DNA of 8,811 nt from Anaerolineae bacterium. Lineage in GTDB: Bacteria; Chloroflexota; Anaerolineae; 4572-78; J111. Below are positions 1-6,387 of this stretch, in pieces; position 1 is the first letter of the stretch; each line of letters begins with the position of its first letter. A program made the position numbers and the translations under genes. Location: positions 1 through 8,811 of the forward strand of contig JAKLJP010000098.1 in assembly GCA_023151115.1 (NCBI GenBank), given 5' to 3'. A model generated the notes under the pieces. It did no database searches, was not told the DNA's origin, and saw nothing but the letters and a program-made list of their open reading frames with translations.

Positions 1-40
1 GCTACCTAGCCAGGGTAATTTATTTTTTAAGGTGCCAAAA

Positions 41-76
41 GTGTCAACCTATTTCAGCCCGTAATTGAACCATCCC
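41..76. repeat. Left copy of a window-spanning inverted repeat
   Basis: Bases 41-55 (GTGTCAACCTATTTC) and 66-76 (TGAACCATCCC) are the exact reverse complement of 8747-8761 and 8736-8746 near the other end of the window. The left copy has 10 extra bases (56-65) between the two blocks. Both copies begin TGTCAACC and point inward, like the terminal repeats of an insertion sequence or MITE. No transposase lies in between and I see no matching target duplication outside, so these may be two independent repeat copies. The sequence match is seen directly; the mobile-element origin is inference. Confidence 0.6.
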
Positions 77-113
77 TAAAAAAGAAATAAAAAATAAGAA
101 ATAAGAAGAAATC

Positions 114-143
114 ATCTGTGTCCATCTGGGTGTATCTGTGAAC
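114..143. repeat. Three tandem decamers of the 'ATCTGTG' type
   Basis: Three consecutive 10-base units at 114-123, 124-133 and 134-143 all start with ATCTG (ATCTGTGTCC, ATCTGGGTGT, ATCTGTGAAC). They follow an A-rich stretch (about 77-112) made of AAGAAATAA-like words. Similar 'ATCTGTGTCCATCTGTG' strings are common dispersed intergenic repeats in several bacterial phyla. The tract lies just past the stop codon of the M48 protease gene. No gene or clear terminator is visible in 1-156. Confidence 0.5.
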
Positions 144-156
144 CAAAAAGCTTAAT

Positions 157-1503
157 TTATTGGCTCGCCGACTGCCACCCCTCCGCCATCCGAATCCGCT
201 CTGCCAGGGAAGGGTGGGTATAAAAAATAACCTTCTCCCAGGCCGGCGGCTCGACCAGGGACAGGTTTTGCACGGCGAACTGCTCGAATAACTCGATCAC
301 CGCCTGTGGTTTTTGGCTGGTGGCCAGGGCAAAATGGTCGGCCTGGCGCTCGGCAAAGCGGGAGATGCCGGTTTCAAAGGGCAGGGCCAGGTAAGAAACC
401 AGGGTGAAAACGGCCAGCACAAAGGGCAGCCCGGCGATGTCGGCAGGGCCGTTCAAACCCAGCCAGCGCCAGGTGCGGTGGAGCAGCCATTGCAAGGCAA
501 ACAACCCCAGCCAACCGGCCGCGCCGATGCCCACGATACTCAACAACACGTGTTGATAATACCAGTGGCCCATTTCGTGGGCCAGTACCACTTCGATCTG
601 GTCGGGGGTGTAGTCGCGCAGCAGGGTGTCGTACAGCACAATCCGCTGCGCCCCGCCAAAGCCGGTAAAGTAGGCATTGACCGTGGTGGTTTTGGCGCTG
701 GCGTCAATCACCTCCACCGAGTCCACCTGCATGTGGGCACGGTCGGCCAGGGCCAGGATGCGGGCGCGCAATTGGGCGTCTTCCAGCGGGCGGACTTGGT
801 AAAAGAGCGGGGTGATGAGCACCGGCTCCAACAGGACCATGACCCCGGTAAACAGCACCAGCGCGACTCCAGCGGGCAGCGGCCAGCGGCGGGGCAGCCA
901 GCGCATCAGGCCGTACAGCCCGGTCCAGGTCAGGCCGTCGAGGCTTAAATTGATGAGCAGACTTTTGGCCCAGTCGCCAAACCAGCCGAGGGCTATCAGG
1001 GTGGACAGGCCAAACTGGTGGCCAACGGTGAAGCTGCGATAGAAGTTGAAGGGCAGGTAGAGCAGCGATAGGGCGAGGTTGAAGAGGACAACGAAACAGA
1101 GGCAGAGGAGCAGGGGAGCGGAGGAGCGGAGGAGAATTTTCACCCCTGCCCCCCTGCTCCTCTGCCCCTCTGCTGTTTTTATTTCCCCTGCCCCCCTGCC
1201 CCCCTGCCCCCCTGCTATTTTTCCCTCCAACCAGCGCCGCAAGGCCACGGCTCCGCCGCTGAATTGGAAGGCCAGCAGCAGGAGGGGATAGAGCAGCATA
1301 CGCTGGAGACGCATAGGCAGCGACAGGCTGTGCAAGGCTTCGGCTTTGGGGCTGCTGAGCAGCGTTCCGTCGGGCAGGCGGCTGATCTCGGCGGACAGGC
1401 CGGCGGCAGCCTGGCCGATGCCGGTAGACCAGTAAAGCAGTGGGCTGAGCAAGATGATGAGGGCCAGGCTCAACAAGAGCCAGCGGTAATACTTCGAGGG
1501 CAT
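157..1503 (-). CDS. M48 family (STE24/CAAX protease-like) membrane zinc metalloprotease
   Basis: A 448-residue integral membrane protease. The zinc motif HEMGH is at residues 309-313, preceded by the family's KTTTVNAYFTGFG block and the VLYDTLL segment (about 271-295). The likely third zinc ligand is Glu385 in AERQADHFA, and a conserved THPS-x-x-ERI motif lies near 429-437. Hydrophobic segments occur at about 7-25, 66-84, 131-152, 210-230, 319-340 and 358-378, so the catalytic site faces the membrane, as in STE24-type enzymes. The substrate is unknown; the family clips membrane or misfolded proteins. The ATG at 1503 has a GGAG (1511-1514) eight bases upstream. Residues about 95-130 are odd: a Gly/Arg-rich stretch encoded by a low-complexity repeat inserted in frame (see 1102-1215). 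Family assignment is secure; the physiological role is not. Confidence 0.93.
   Translation of the reverse strand: MPSKYYRWLLLSLALIILLSPLLYWSTGIGQAAAGLSAEISRLPDGTLLSSPKAEALHSLSLPMRLQRMLLYPLLLLAFQFSGGAVALRRWLEGKIAGGQGGRGAGEIKTAEGQRSRGAGVKILLRSSAPLLLCLCFVVLFNLALSLLYLPFNFYRSFTVGHQFGLSTLIALGWFGDWAKSLLINLSLDGLTWTGLYGLMRWLPRRWPLPAGVALVLFTGVMVLLEPVLITPLFYQVRPLEDAQLRARILALADRAHMQVDSVEVIDASAKTTTVNAYFTGFGGAQRIVLYDTLLRDYTPDQIEVVLAHEMGHWYYQHVLLSIVGIGAAGWLGLFALQWLLHRTWRWLGLNGPADIAGLPFVLAVFTLVSYLALPFETGISRFAERQADHFALATSQKPQAVIELFEQFAVQNLSLVEPPAWEKVIFYTHPSLAERIRMAEGWQSASQ
1102..1215. repeat. GC-rich GCAGGGG heptamer/octamer tract inside the M48 gene
   Basis: The tract contains a perfect 15-base inverted repeat (GCAGAGGAGCAGGGG at 1102-1116, its complement at 1151-1165). 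It also has three tandem CCCCCCTG octamers, with C-runs at 1185-1188, 1191-1196, 1199-1204 and 1207-1212 separated mostly by TG. On the coding (minus) strand this gives four G-runs with two- or four-base loops, a classical G-quadruplex pattern. The repeat keeps the reading frame open and adds about 35 residues rich in Gly, Arg and Ala to a loop between membrane segments. Such short tandem tracts are usually intergenic, so this one probably expanded into or was inserted into the gene. Confidence 0.8.
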
Positions 1504-1539
1504 TCGGAAACTCCGCGTTAGTTTTGTGTACCGATGTTC

Positions 1540-1642
1540 GTCCGGCGATAAAGTCGCCGGACTATAGAACAGCGCCCGATTAATCGGGCTAAAGCCGGGT
1601 TCACCCGGCGCTGTAAGGTAGCCCTGGCATTCATGCCGGGGC
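1540..1642. repeat. Cluster of four palindromic hairpins (REP-like)
   Basis: Four hairpins lie in tandem in the 177-base gap between the sensor gene and the M48 gene. The first has 9-bp arms 1540-1548/1554-1562 (GTCCGGCGA). The second is a perfect 16-base palindrome, 1574-1589. The third has 7-bp arms 1594-1600/1603-1609. The fourth has 10-bp arms 1621-1630/1633-1642 with one G-T wobble. AGCGCC at 1571-1576 also pairs with GGCGCT at 1607-1612, enclosing hairpins two and three. The modular 'CCGG-arm, AT-rich loop, CCGG-arm' design resembles REP/BIME-type dispersed repeats. It could also end transcription of the sensor gene or protect its mRNA. Confidence 0.75.
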
Positions 1643-1680
1643 GGGTCAGGTCAGCGAAACAGTTTTCGAACGCTCTCACT

Positions 1681-3615
1681 TCATTTTTCCTCAGAACGGG
1701 CCGGGGTGATCAGGCGGGGAGGCCCTTTGGCTTCCATCTCGCTTAAGGTGCGGGCGACTTCTTCGATGGCTAATTTTTGCTTGCGGTACAGGTCGGCTTC
1801 GCTCATGGCCAGGCGCTGGGCAATATCGCGGACGCGCAAGCCCTGCACAAATTTCAAATCCAGGATGTTATAAATCAACCATTCGGTGGCGGTCATGTGG
1901 CGCTCGCCGTCGGGCCGCTGCTTTTCGATGGCCTGGCTCAGCACCGAGCGGAGAGCGCGCACGGCGTTGCCGTCGTTTTCGGCCAGCGCCTCTTGCACCA
2001 CCCGCAGCCCCAGCAACGGGCTGCCGGTGAGCTTGGGGCCGCCCCAGTAATGGCTGAGGGCGTCGCGAACCATCTGCAAAAATTCGGTCTCCAGGATGGG
2101 GCTTTCGGTCAGGGCAACCAGGCTGGGCGAGCCGGTGTAGCGCACGGCGCTGCGCAGCCGCTGCACCCGCTCGATTTCGGGGATGATGCTTTTGAGGGCC
2201 ATGAACACTTCTTGCTGCAAACGCCGGTCTTCCAGGGCCAGTTCGGCCTGTTGAATCAAGAAGGTGACGGTGTTCTCTTCGGCGGGGGTCAGATCATAGG
2301 TGGGGGAGCGGGCTTCAAGCCCCAGCAAGCCCAAATGCCGGTCGCGCGCTTTATTTTGCAGAATCACAAACCAGAAGTCGTTTTGAATGATAAAGTGGTA
2401 GCCGGCGCTGCCATTTTTGTGTTCAATCAAATCCGCCACATTGATTTCGGCCAAAGCTTTATCTACCACCTCGCCGGAGCCGACCCGTGTTTCTAGGCGC
2501 GGCCCCTGGCGGGCGGTCAGGTTGTAAATAAAACCGTGCCGGACCCGCAGTGTTTCGCATAGGGCGGTCAGCACATTTTCCAGGGCTTGCTGCAAGTCGG
2601 TGGTGGTCAACAGCCGCCGGTCGAGTTCGCTGATCCAGGCGATTTCAACCCGGTCACGGTAAGAGATAAGGCTGTCAATGGCCGCTTTGGCCAGGTTTAT
2701 GGTCAATTGGGAGATGACAATGGCGGCGACAATGGAAGCGGCGAAAATGAAGTCGCGGGGCAAGCCGAGCAGCCGTTCTTGTTGGGGTAAGGCCTGGATA
2801 ATCGAGATGACGATAATCGCCACCAGCGGCCCGCGCAGTAAAAAGTGGACCAGGTCGTGTTTCACGGCCCGGTCGGGGGGGACAGCCCCAAAAAAGGCGA
2901 CGCTGTAGGCCATGACGATCAGCATGATCGAAATGCCAATATTGACCAGCAGCAAAATAACAAACAGAAGCAGCGGGTGGAGCGTGGGCGAACTGGCAAT
3001 GAGCATGTAGGGGTAGACGCCCAGGGCCGGGGCAAAAAAGGAGACGGCCAGCATGGTCATGCGGCGGCGCGCCCCGGAAGTCAAACATCTGGCTCTGGCC
3101 GAGTAAATTTTATAAGCGCCCCAAAAGAGGGTGGTGTAAAAGTAGGTGGTGAAAACCCAGAAGAAGGGGCCGGCCCGAAACTGGGTCACGCCCGGCGAAT
3201 AGAAAGGGTTATGGACCAGAAACTCGGTTTGCAGGGCCAGCAAAAAAACCAGCAGCCCAAAAAAATAGGCAATCCAGACGGCAAAGCGGCGGCGTAATGA
3301 AGGGGCGTTGGTGGTCCGCAGCAGGGCATCGGCAAAGTGCAGATAGGCGGCGGGCAGAAAGGCGATGCCAATCCACTGAAATTTAAGCCAGGGGATGGCC
3401 TCGGTCAGGTTGCTCACCCGAAACAGGGCCACATCGCCGGCGTAGGCAAAACACATGCAGGCCAGCAGCGCGGCAAAACTGCGGCCCACCGAGCTGCGCA
3501 GGTTGTGGATGAGCATGTAAACCAGCAGCGAAAAGGCCAGAATGACAATTGCCGAGGAGAGTATCTGATTGAGGCCAGCTAAAATGCGGGTAGAGTCGAT
3601 GGAGTTCATTGTCAT
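1681..3615 (-). CDS. 7TM membrane sensor with GAF domain and C-terminal helix-turn-helix
   Basis: A 644-residue protein. Residues about 18-306 hold eight or nine hydrophobic segments and resemble the 7TM N-terminal region found on some histidine kinases. Residues about 328-463 look like a GAF domain, starting at the ISELDRRLLTTTDLQQALENVL helix and ending in the LTPAEENTVTFLIQQAELALE helix. After a helical linker, residues about 573-625 (TATEWLIYNILDLKFV, then RVRDIAQRLAMSEADLYRKQK) form a helix-turn-helix-like module. There is no phospho-accepting histidine box and no ATP-binding N/G boxes, so this is not a kinase. It probably links membrane or ligand sensing directly to DNA binding or to a partner. 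The start ATG at 3615 has no clear ribosome binding site; a second in-frame ATG at 3609 is the alternative. The stop is TGA, which shows that TGA is a normal stop in this genome. Domain calls are from pattern reading; the ligand is unknown. Confidence 0.85.
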   Translation of the reverse strand: MTMNSIDSTRILAGLNQILSSAIVILAFSLLVYMLIHNLRSSVGRSFAALLACMCFAYAGDVALFRVSNLTEAIPWLKFQWIGIAFLPAAYLHFADALLRTTNAPSLRRRFAVWIAYFFGLLVFLLALQTEFLVHNPFYSPGVTQFRAGPFFWVFTTYFYTTLFWGAYKIYSARARCLTSGARRRMTMLAVSFFAPALGVYPYMLIASSPTLHPLLLFVILLLVNIGISIMLIVMAYSVAFFGAVPPDRAVKHDLVHFLLRGPLVAIIVISIIQALPQQERLLGLPRDFIFAASIVAAIVISQLTINLAKAAIDSLISYRDRVEIAWISELDRRLLTTTDLQQALENVLTALCETLRVRHGFIYNLTARQGPRLETRVGSGEVVDKALAEINVADLIEHKNGSAGYHFIIQNDFWFVILQNKARDRHLGLLGLEARSPTYDLTPAEENTVTFLIQQAELALEDRRLQQEVFMALKSIIPEIERVQRLRSAVRYTGSPSLVALTESPILETEFLQMVRDALSHYWGGPKLTGSPLLGLRVVQEALAENDGNAVRALRSVLSQAIEKQRPDGERHMTATEWLIYNILDLKFVQGLRVRDIAQRLAMSEADLYRKQKLAIEEVARTLSEMEAKGPPRLITPARSEEK

Positions 3616-3640
3616 ACTTGCTCAAAAGAAGGTTAAGACC

Positions 3641-3695
3641 GAGGCTAAGGCTGAGGCTGAGTTTAAAACTTAGCCTTAGCCTCAGCCTTAGCCTC
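3641..3695. repeat. Hexamer-built inverted repeat (GGCTRA units)
   Basis: The arm 3641-3658 is the exact 18-base reverse complement of 3678-3695, with a 19-base loop that itself continues the hexamer pattern (GGCTAA/GGCTGA). The right arm abuts the stop codon of the acetyltransferase gene (3696-3698), and the left arm ends 25 bases before the sensor gene start. Read on the minus strand, the hairpin could attenuate transcription between the two genes. It lacks a good run of T after the stem, so I call it a repeat rather than a terminator. Confidence 0.75.
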
Positions 3696-4226
3696 TTAAA
3701 CCGAGAGTGAGAAAAAGAGGGCGATATCCCCATTGGGATAGTAACGCTCGTTATAACCGCAGAATTGAAAGCCGTGCTTTTGAGCAAACGAGATGGCCGG
3801 ATGATTTTTGGTCTGGACCTCCAGCATCAGTTGGGCTAACTCTCGCTCTCTGGCCCAGCGGCGGGCCGATTTGAGCAAACGCGAGCCAAATCCCTGCCGC
3901 CGGTAATTCTGGTCAATCACCAGGTTAGAAATCCACAGCAAGTTTTGCCAGGGCTGGGGCCAGGCATCCAAAAAACCAACCACCTCATCATCTCCCTGGC
4001 GGGCGACCAAAAAGCAGCCATCTTGCTGCCAATGCAAGGCCAGTTCATCGGGAGAGCGGGGATAGTCCACGCGCATGGGCCGGGGCAGGCGCACCGTATC
4101 GAAGCGCACATCAATGGTCCGCCCGTTTTCACGGGTTTGCATCTGCCACACATAATCGGTGGTGTACGACATGCTAAGCTGGCAGCACAGATTAAGGTCA
4201 ATAAGTTCCGCCGGGTAGATGCGCAT
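3696..4226 (-). CDS. GNAT family N-acetyltransferase
   Basis: A 176-residue cytosolic enzyme of the Gcn5-related acetyltransferase fold, which transfers an acetyl group from acetyl-CoA to an amine. Motif A, with the acetyl-CoA pyrophosphate loop R-x-x-G-x-G, is seen at residues 101-118 (NLVIDQNYRRQGFGSRLL). Motif B follows as N141-x-x-A-x-x-F-x-x-x-x-G-F (FAQKHGFQF). The central strand FLVARQGDDEVVGFLDAW (72-89) is typical. The start at 4226 is chosen because an AAGGGG sits 12 bases upstream, and because the open frame further upstream (to 4397) runs through an inverted repeat and encodes an atypical 57-residue leader. The acceptor substrate cannot be told from sequence. A RimI-like protein or a small-molecule target is possible. 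Confidence 0.85.
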   Translation of the reverse strand: MRIYPAELIDLNLCCQLSMSYTTDYVWQMQTRENGRTIDVRFDTVRLPRPMRVDYPRSPDELALHWQQDGCFLVARQGDDEVVGFLDAWPQPWQNLLWISNLVIDQNYRRQGFGSRLLKSARRWARERELAQLMLEVQTKNHPAISFAQKHGFQFCGYNERYYPNGDIALFFSLSV

Positions 4227-4260
4227 GAATGGTGATGACCCCTTGAAAACAGTAGAAAAG

Positions 4261-4302
4261 TGGAAGGTTGGACGCTTCGCCTGGCTATTTACCAACCTTC
4301 CA
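4261..4302 (-). terminator. Inverted repeat, possible terminator of the metalloprotease gene
   Basis: Arms TGGAAGGTTGG (4261-4271) and CCAACCTTCCA (4292-4302) are perfectly complementary over 11 bp with a 20-base loop. On the minus strand the stem is followed by CTTTTCT and then further T-rich sequence, so it could work as an intrinsic terminator about 110 bases past the metalloprotease stop codon. A partial extra copy of the motif (CCAACCCTCC, 4301-4310) overlaps the right arm. This suggests a dispersed repeat of the 'CCAACCTTCC' kind. The gap 4227-4411 holds nothing else I can name. Confidence 0.45.
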
Positions 4303-4411
4303 ACCCTCCGATGTGGGCGGTCAACGGGGAAGGATGGTCGCTCGCCCCACTCATATTTCTCTATTTCGATTCTAGCATTGGGGGAGGGAATTGGCAAGCA
4401 ACTTTGCGTTA

Positions 4412-6310
4412 TTAAGGATTGTTAGCCAGAAAACCGGCCACAATCTGCTGCATTTCAATCAAACCAAGCGGACCGTGGATGACGATGAACAGGTCATGAT
4501 GGATGAAGGTAGCCACGCTCAAAGGATCGTTTTCTGCCTGATACTCGACCAGATGGACCGATTGATCGTTGACCAGGCGCACATCGTTTTCCCCATAATC
4601 CATCGCTTTGATCCAGGCGGCGAAGGTTTGCCGGGGCGCGGGGCTTTGGAGGATAGTCAGGTAAGCCTCGGGGGTGGTCCCGGTGTAGCGCAAGCCCAGG
4701 ATTGGCTCGCCGCCGGGGGCGTAAGCCTGTTCGCCGTCGGCCAGATTGGCCAGGGTGTAGCTGATCACTCCGGCGAAGGTATAACCAGCGGGCAAGTAGC
4801 CGGGATAGAGCGGAGGAAAGGCGGCCTCTTCCGGGGCAATGGGCTGGCCGCCGCTGAGCGCGGGTGGCAGCTCGACTAGCTCATTGCTGACGCCCTGGTA
4901 GGCCGGCGGAATGTAAGGGCCAGGGTCTTTGGGCAGAGAAGGCGCTGAAGGCAGGCCGGTTTCAGCGCCCGCCGCCAGGGTCAGGGTGTAGTTATGGTAG
5001 CGGCAATCTTCTTCGGCTTCAACCGGCGCCGTGTTGACCACCACCAGGTACAGCTTTTCATAGGCTGAGGGGTCAACGGTGGTCGGGCTGGTGGCAGCCC
5101 AGGGAATGACTTTGGCTTTCTGGCCAGTCAGACCGACCAGCCGCAACTGCCACTCGCCGGCCGCTGAACCTTGAAAACGGAGCCGGAGCGGGCCGTCGCT
5201 TTTGAGCCGGATGTAGTCGGCGGCAAATTGCTGCACGCCATCTTTGGGGGTAAAGGTGGTGGTTTCGCCCTGGTCCAGATGAAGCGACCCTTCGACATAG
5301 GGCCGCAGGTAATCGCCGCCGTCGCGGTAGCAGTAGGGAGCGTTGGCCGGACAATCCGACTTGGTCAGGTTCGCCACAGAAAAGCCGGTCAGCAGTTCAG
5401 CCACTGTGGTCTTCTGCTCGGTCAGGGTGGCTTCCAAAGCCGTTAGCCCTTCTGTGGCGGCCATTTTTTCCCACAGCCGCCGGATGGTATCCGGCCCGCC
5501 GTGCTGCTCGGCCAGGTAGCGCAGCAAAATCCAGCCGCCGTACCAGCGCACATCCTGGTCGTCACGGCCCACGCTGAGCGGACATAGATCGGGCGCGTCC
5601 ATGTAATCGGCCAGATAGCTGCGGGCGTCGCCAATCTCCGGGTAAACTTCATCTTCCATCCAGGTTGCCGTGGCTTCGTATAACCAGGAGTAACTATCTT
5701 CATCGTCATAAGCGGATTGGAGGGCGTGGTTAAACTCGTGGGCGGCGGTGGTGCGCATAGCATCGAAGGGAGTTAGATCGTACAGGCCAAATTGGTCAGG
5801 GTCGTAGTCGTTATCCAGACTGATAAAACCGTAGGCGGTACGTTCCTCTTGGGCCGGAGTGGCCGGATTATCCCCGACAAAACCGCCGAAGGTGTCGGTG
5901 TAGCCAAACAGATCACCCGTGCCAAACAAGTCGTTTTGATCTTCCAGGTAAACATCCAGGCGGGTGTCTCCGCCTTCACCTTCGTCGGGTAAGGGGAGCC
6001 GCCAGCCCATCTCCTCGATTTCGTGCTGCCAGGAGCGTTCCATGGCCTCGGCCACGGCCTCGACAAAATCGGGCAGCCTGTCGCCGTTTTCATCATTAGC
6101 AGAGACGGCATCATCGCTGTCGAGGGTGTAATGAATGACAAAGTGTTCGGTCGGGTGGGTCAGCGTTGGCCCGCTCAGGGCCGGTCGAGTTTGAGTTTTG
6201 GGCCGTCCGTGAACCGGGCCACCGGGGGGCGGAGCGAAAGAAACAAGGAACAGTGAGGCGAGGAGGAAGGAGGCGAGGAGCGGTGAGGCGAGGAGGCGAG
6301 AAGGAATCAT
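4412..6310 (-). CDS. Secreted zinc metalloprotease, MXAN_6640-like, with a C-terminal accessory domain
   Basis: A 632-residue exported protein. Residues 1-26 form a signal peptide with a hydrophobic core made of repeated LLAS units. The segment HFVIHYTLDSDDAV followed by NDENGDRLPDFVEAV (56-86) has the DxNxDxxxD spacing of a calcium-binding loop, and this entrance is typical of MXAN_6640-type putative metalloproteases. The zinc site HEFNH is at 191-195, with a likely third ligand Glu212 in YEATATWMEDE. YGGWILLRYLAEQHGG (257-272) is also characteristic. Cysteines at 243, 320, 327 and near 432 could form disulfides outside the cell. A beta-rich middle region (about 340-450) and a Pro-rich linker lead to a C-terminal domain (about 500-632) beginning with YPGYLPAGYTFAGV, which resembles DUF4367-like domains. 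A weak AAAGG precedes the ATG. The role is probably extracellular protein breakdown; the substrate is unknown. Confidence 0.87.
   Translation of the reverse strand: MIPSRLLASPLLASFLLASLFLVSFAPPPGGPVHGRPKTQTRPALSGPTLTHPTEHFVIHYTLDSDDAVSANDENGDRLPDFVEAVAEAMERSWQHEIEEMGWRLPLPDEGEGGDTRLDVYLEDQNDLFGTGDLFGYTDTFGGFVGDNPATPAQEERTAYGFISLDNDYDPDQFGLYDLTPFDAMRTTAAHEFNHALQSAYDDEDSYSWLYEATATWMEDEVYPEIGDARSYLADYMDAPDLCPLSVGRDDQDVRWYGGWILLRYLAEQHGGPDTIRRLWEKMAATEGLTALEATLTEQKTTVAELLTGFSVANLTKSDCPANAPYCYRDGGDYLRPYVEGSLHLDQGETTTFTPKDGVQQFAADYIRLKSDGPLRLRFQGSAAGEWQLRLVGLTGQKAKVIPWAATSPTTVDPSAYEKLYLVVVNTAPVEAEEDCRYHNYTLTLAAGAETGLPSAPSLPKDPGPYIPPAYQGVSNELVELPPALSGGQPIAPEEAAFPPLYPGYLPAGYTFAGVISYTLANLADGEQAYAPGGEPILGLRYTGTTPEAYLTILQSPAPRQTFAAWIKAMDYGENDVRLVNDQSVHLVEYQAENDPLSVATFIHHDLFIVIHGPLGLIEMQQIVAGFLANNP
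6236..6295 (-). repeat. 15-bp tandem repeat encoding the signal peptide core
   Basis: Four consecutive 15-base units at 6295-6281, 6280-6266, 6265-6251 and 6250-6236 (minus strand) encode LLASP, LLASF, LLASL and FLVSF. The first three share CTCCTCGCCTC exactly, and the fourth has diverged. The repeat supplies the hydrophobic core of the metalloprotease export signal. Because the unit length is a multiple of three, copy-number change would lengthen or shorten the core without breaking the frame. Confidence 0.85.
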
Positions 6311-6348
6311 TTTTGAGCCTTTGTCTACGGTAGAAATTGGATAGCTAA

Positions 6349-6378
6349 ATTATACCTCAGAAGGGGTGGCCTCTCCAA
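6349..6378 (-). promoter_or_regulatory. Candidate promoter for the metalloprotease gene
   Basis: On the minus strand there is a perfect TATAAT (6354-6349) with TTGGAG (6378-6373) 18 bases upstream, a weak but acceptable -35. Transcription would start near 6342, giving a leader of about 30 bases before the ATG at 6310. It lies in the 77-base gap after the LysR stop codon, so the protease can be expressed independently of the LysR gene. Confidence 0.5.
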
Positions 6379-6387
6379 ACGCCGCAA

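Noticed and set aside
313..948. Long plus-strand frames opposite the M48, sensor and metalloprotease genes (for example 313-948, 1777-2496, 4391-4879)
   Set aside because: They are Gln/Gly/His/Val-rich antisense shadows of GC-rich genes, with no recognisable domain or ribosome binding site.
1102..1215. CRISPR-like or VNTR array in the GC-rich tract
   Set aside because: The units are only 7-8 bases with no spacers, so this is a simple tandem repeat rather than a CRISPR array.
3383..3787. A 134-residue minus-strand frame rich in Leu/Arg/Ser repeats
   Set aside because: Its repetitive middle (RLRLRL, LSLSLS) is only a translation of the GGCTRA hexamer repeat, and both ends overlap the acetyltransferase and sensor genes in another frame.
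4227..4397. N-terminal extension of the acetyltransferase to 4397
   Set aside because: The extra 57 codons run through the CCAACCTTCC inverted repeat and give an atypical basic/Pro-rich leader. The ATG at 4226 has an AAGGGG upstream and gives a normal GNAT length.
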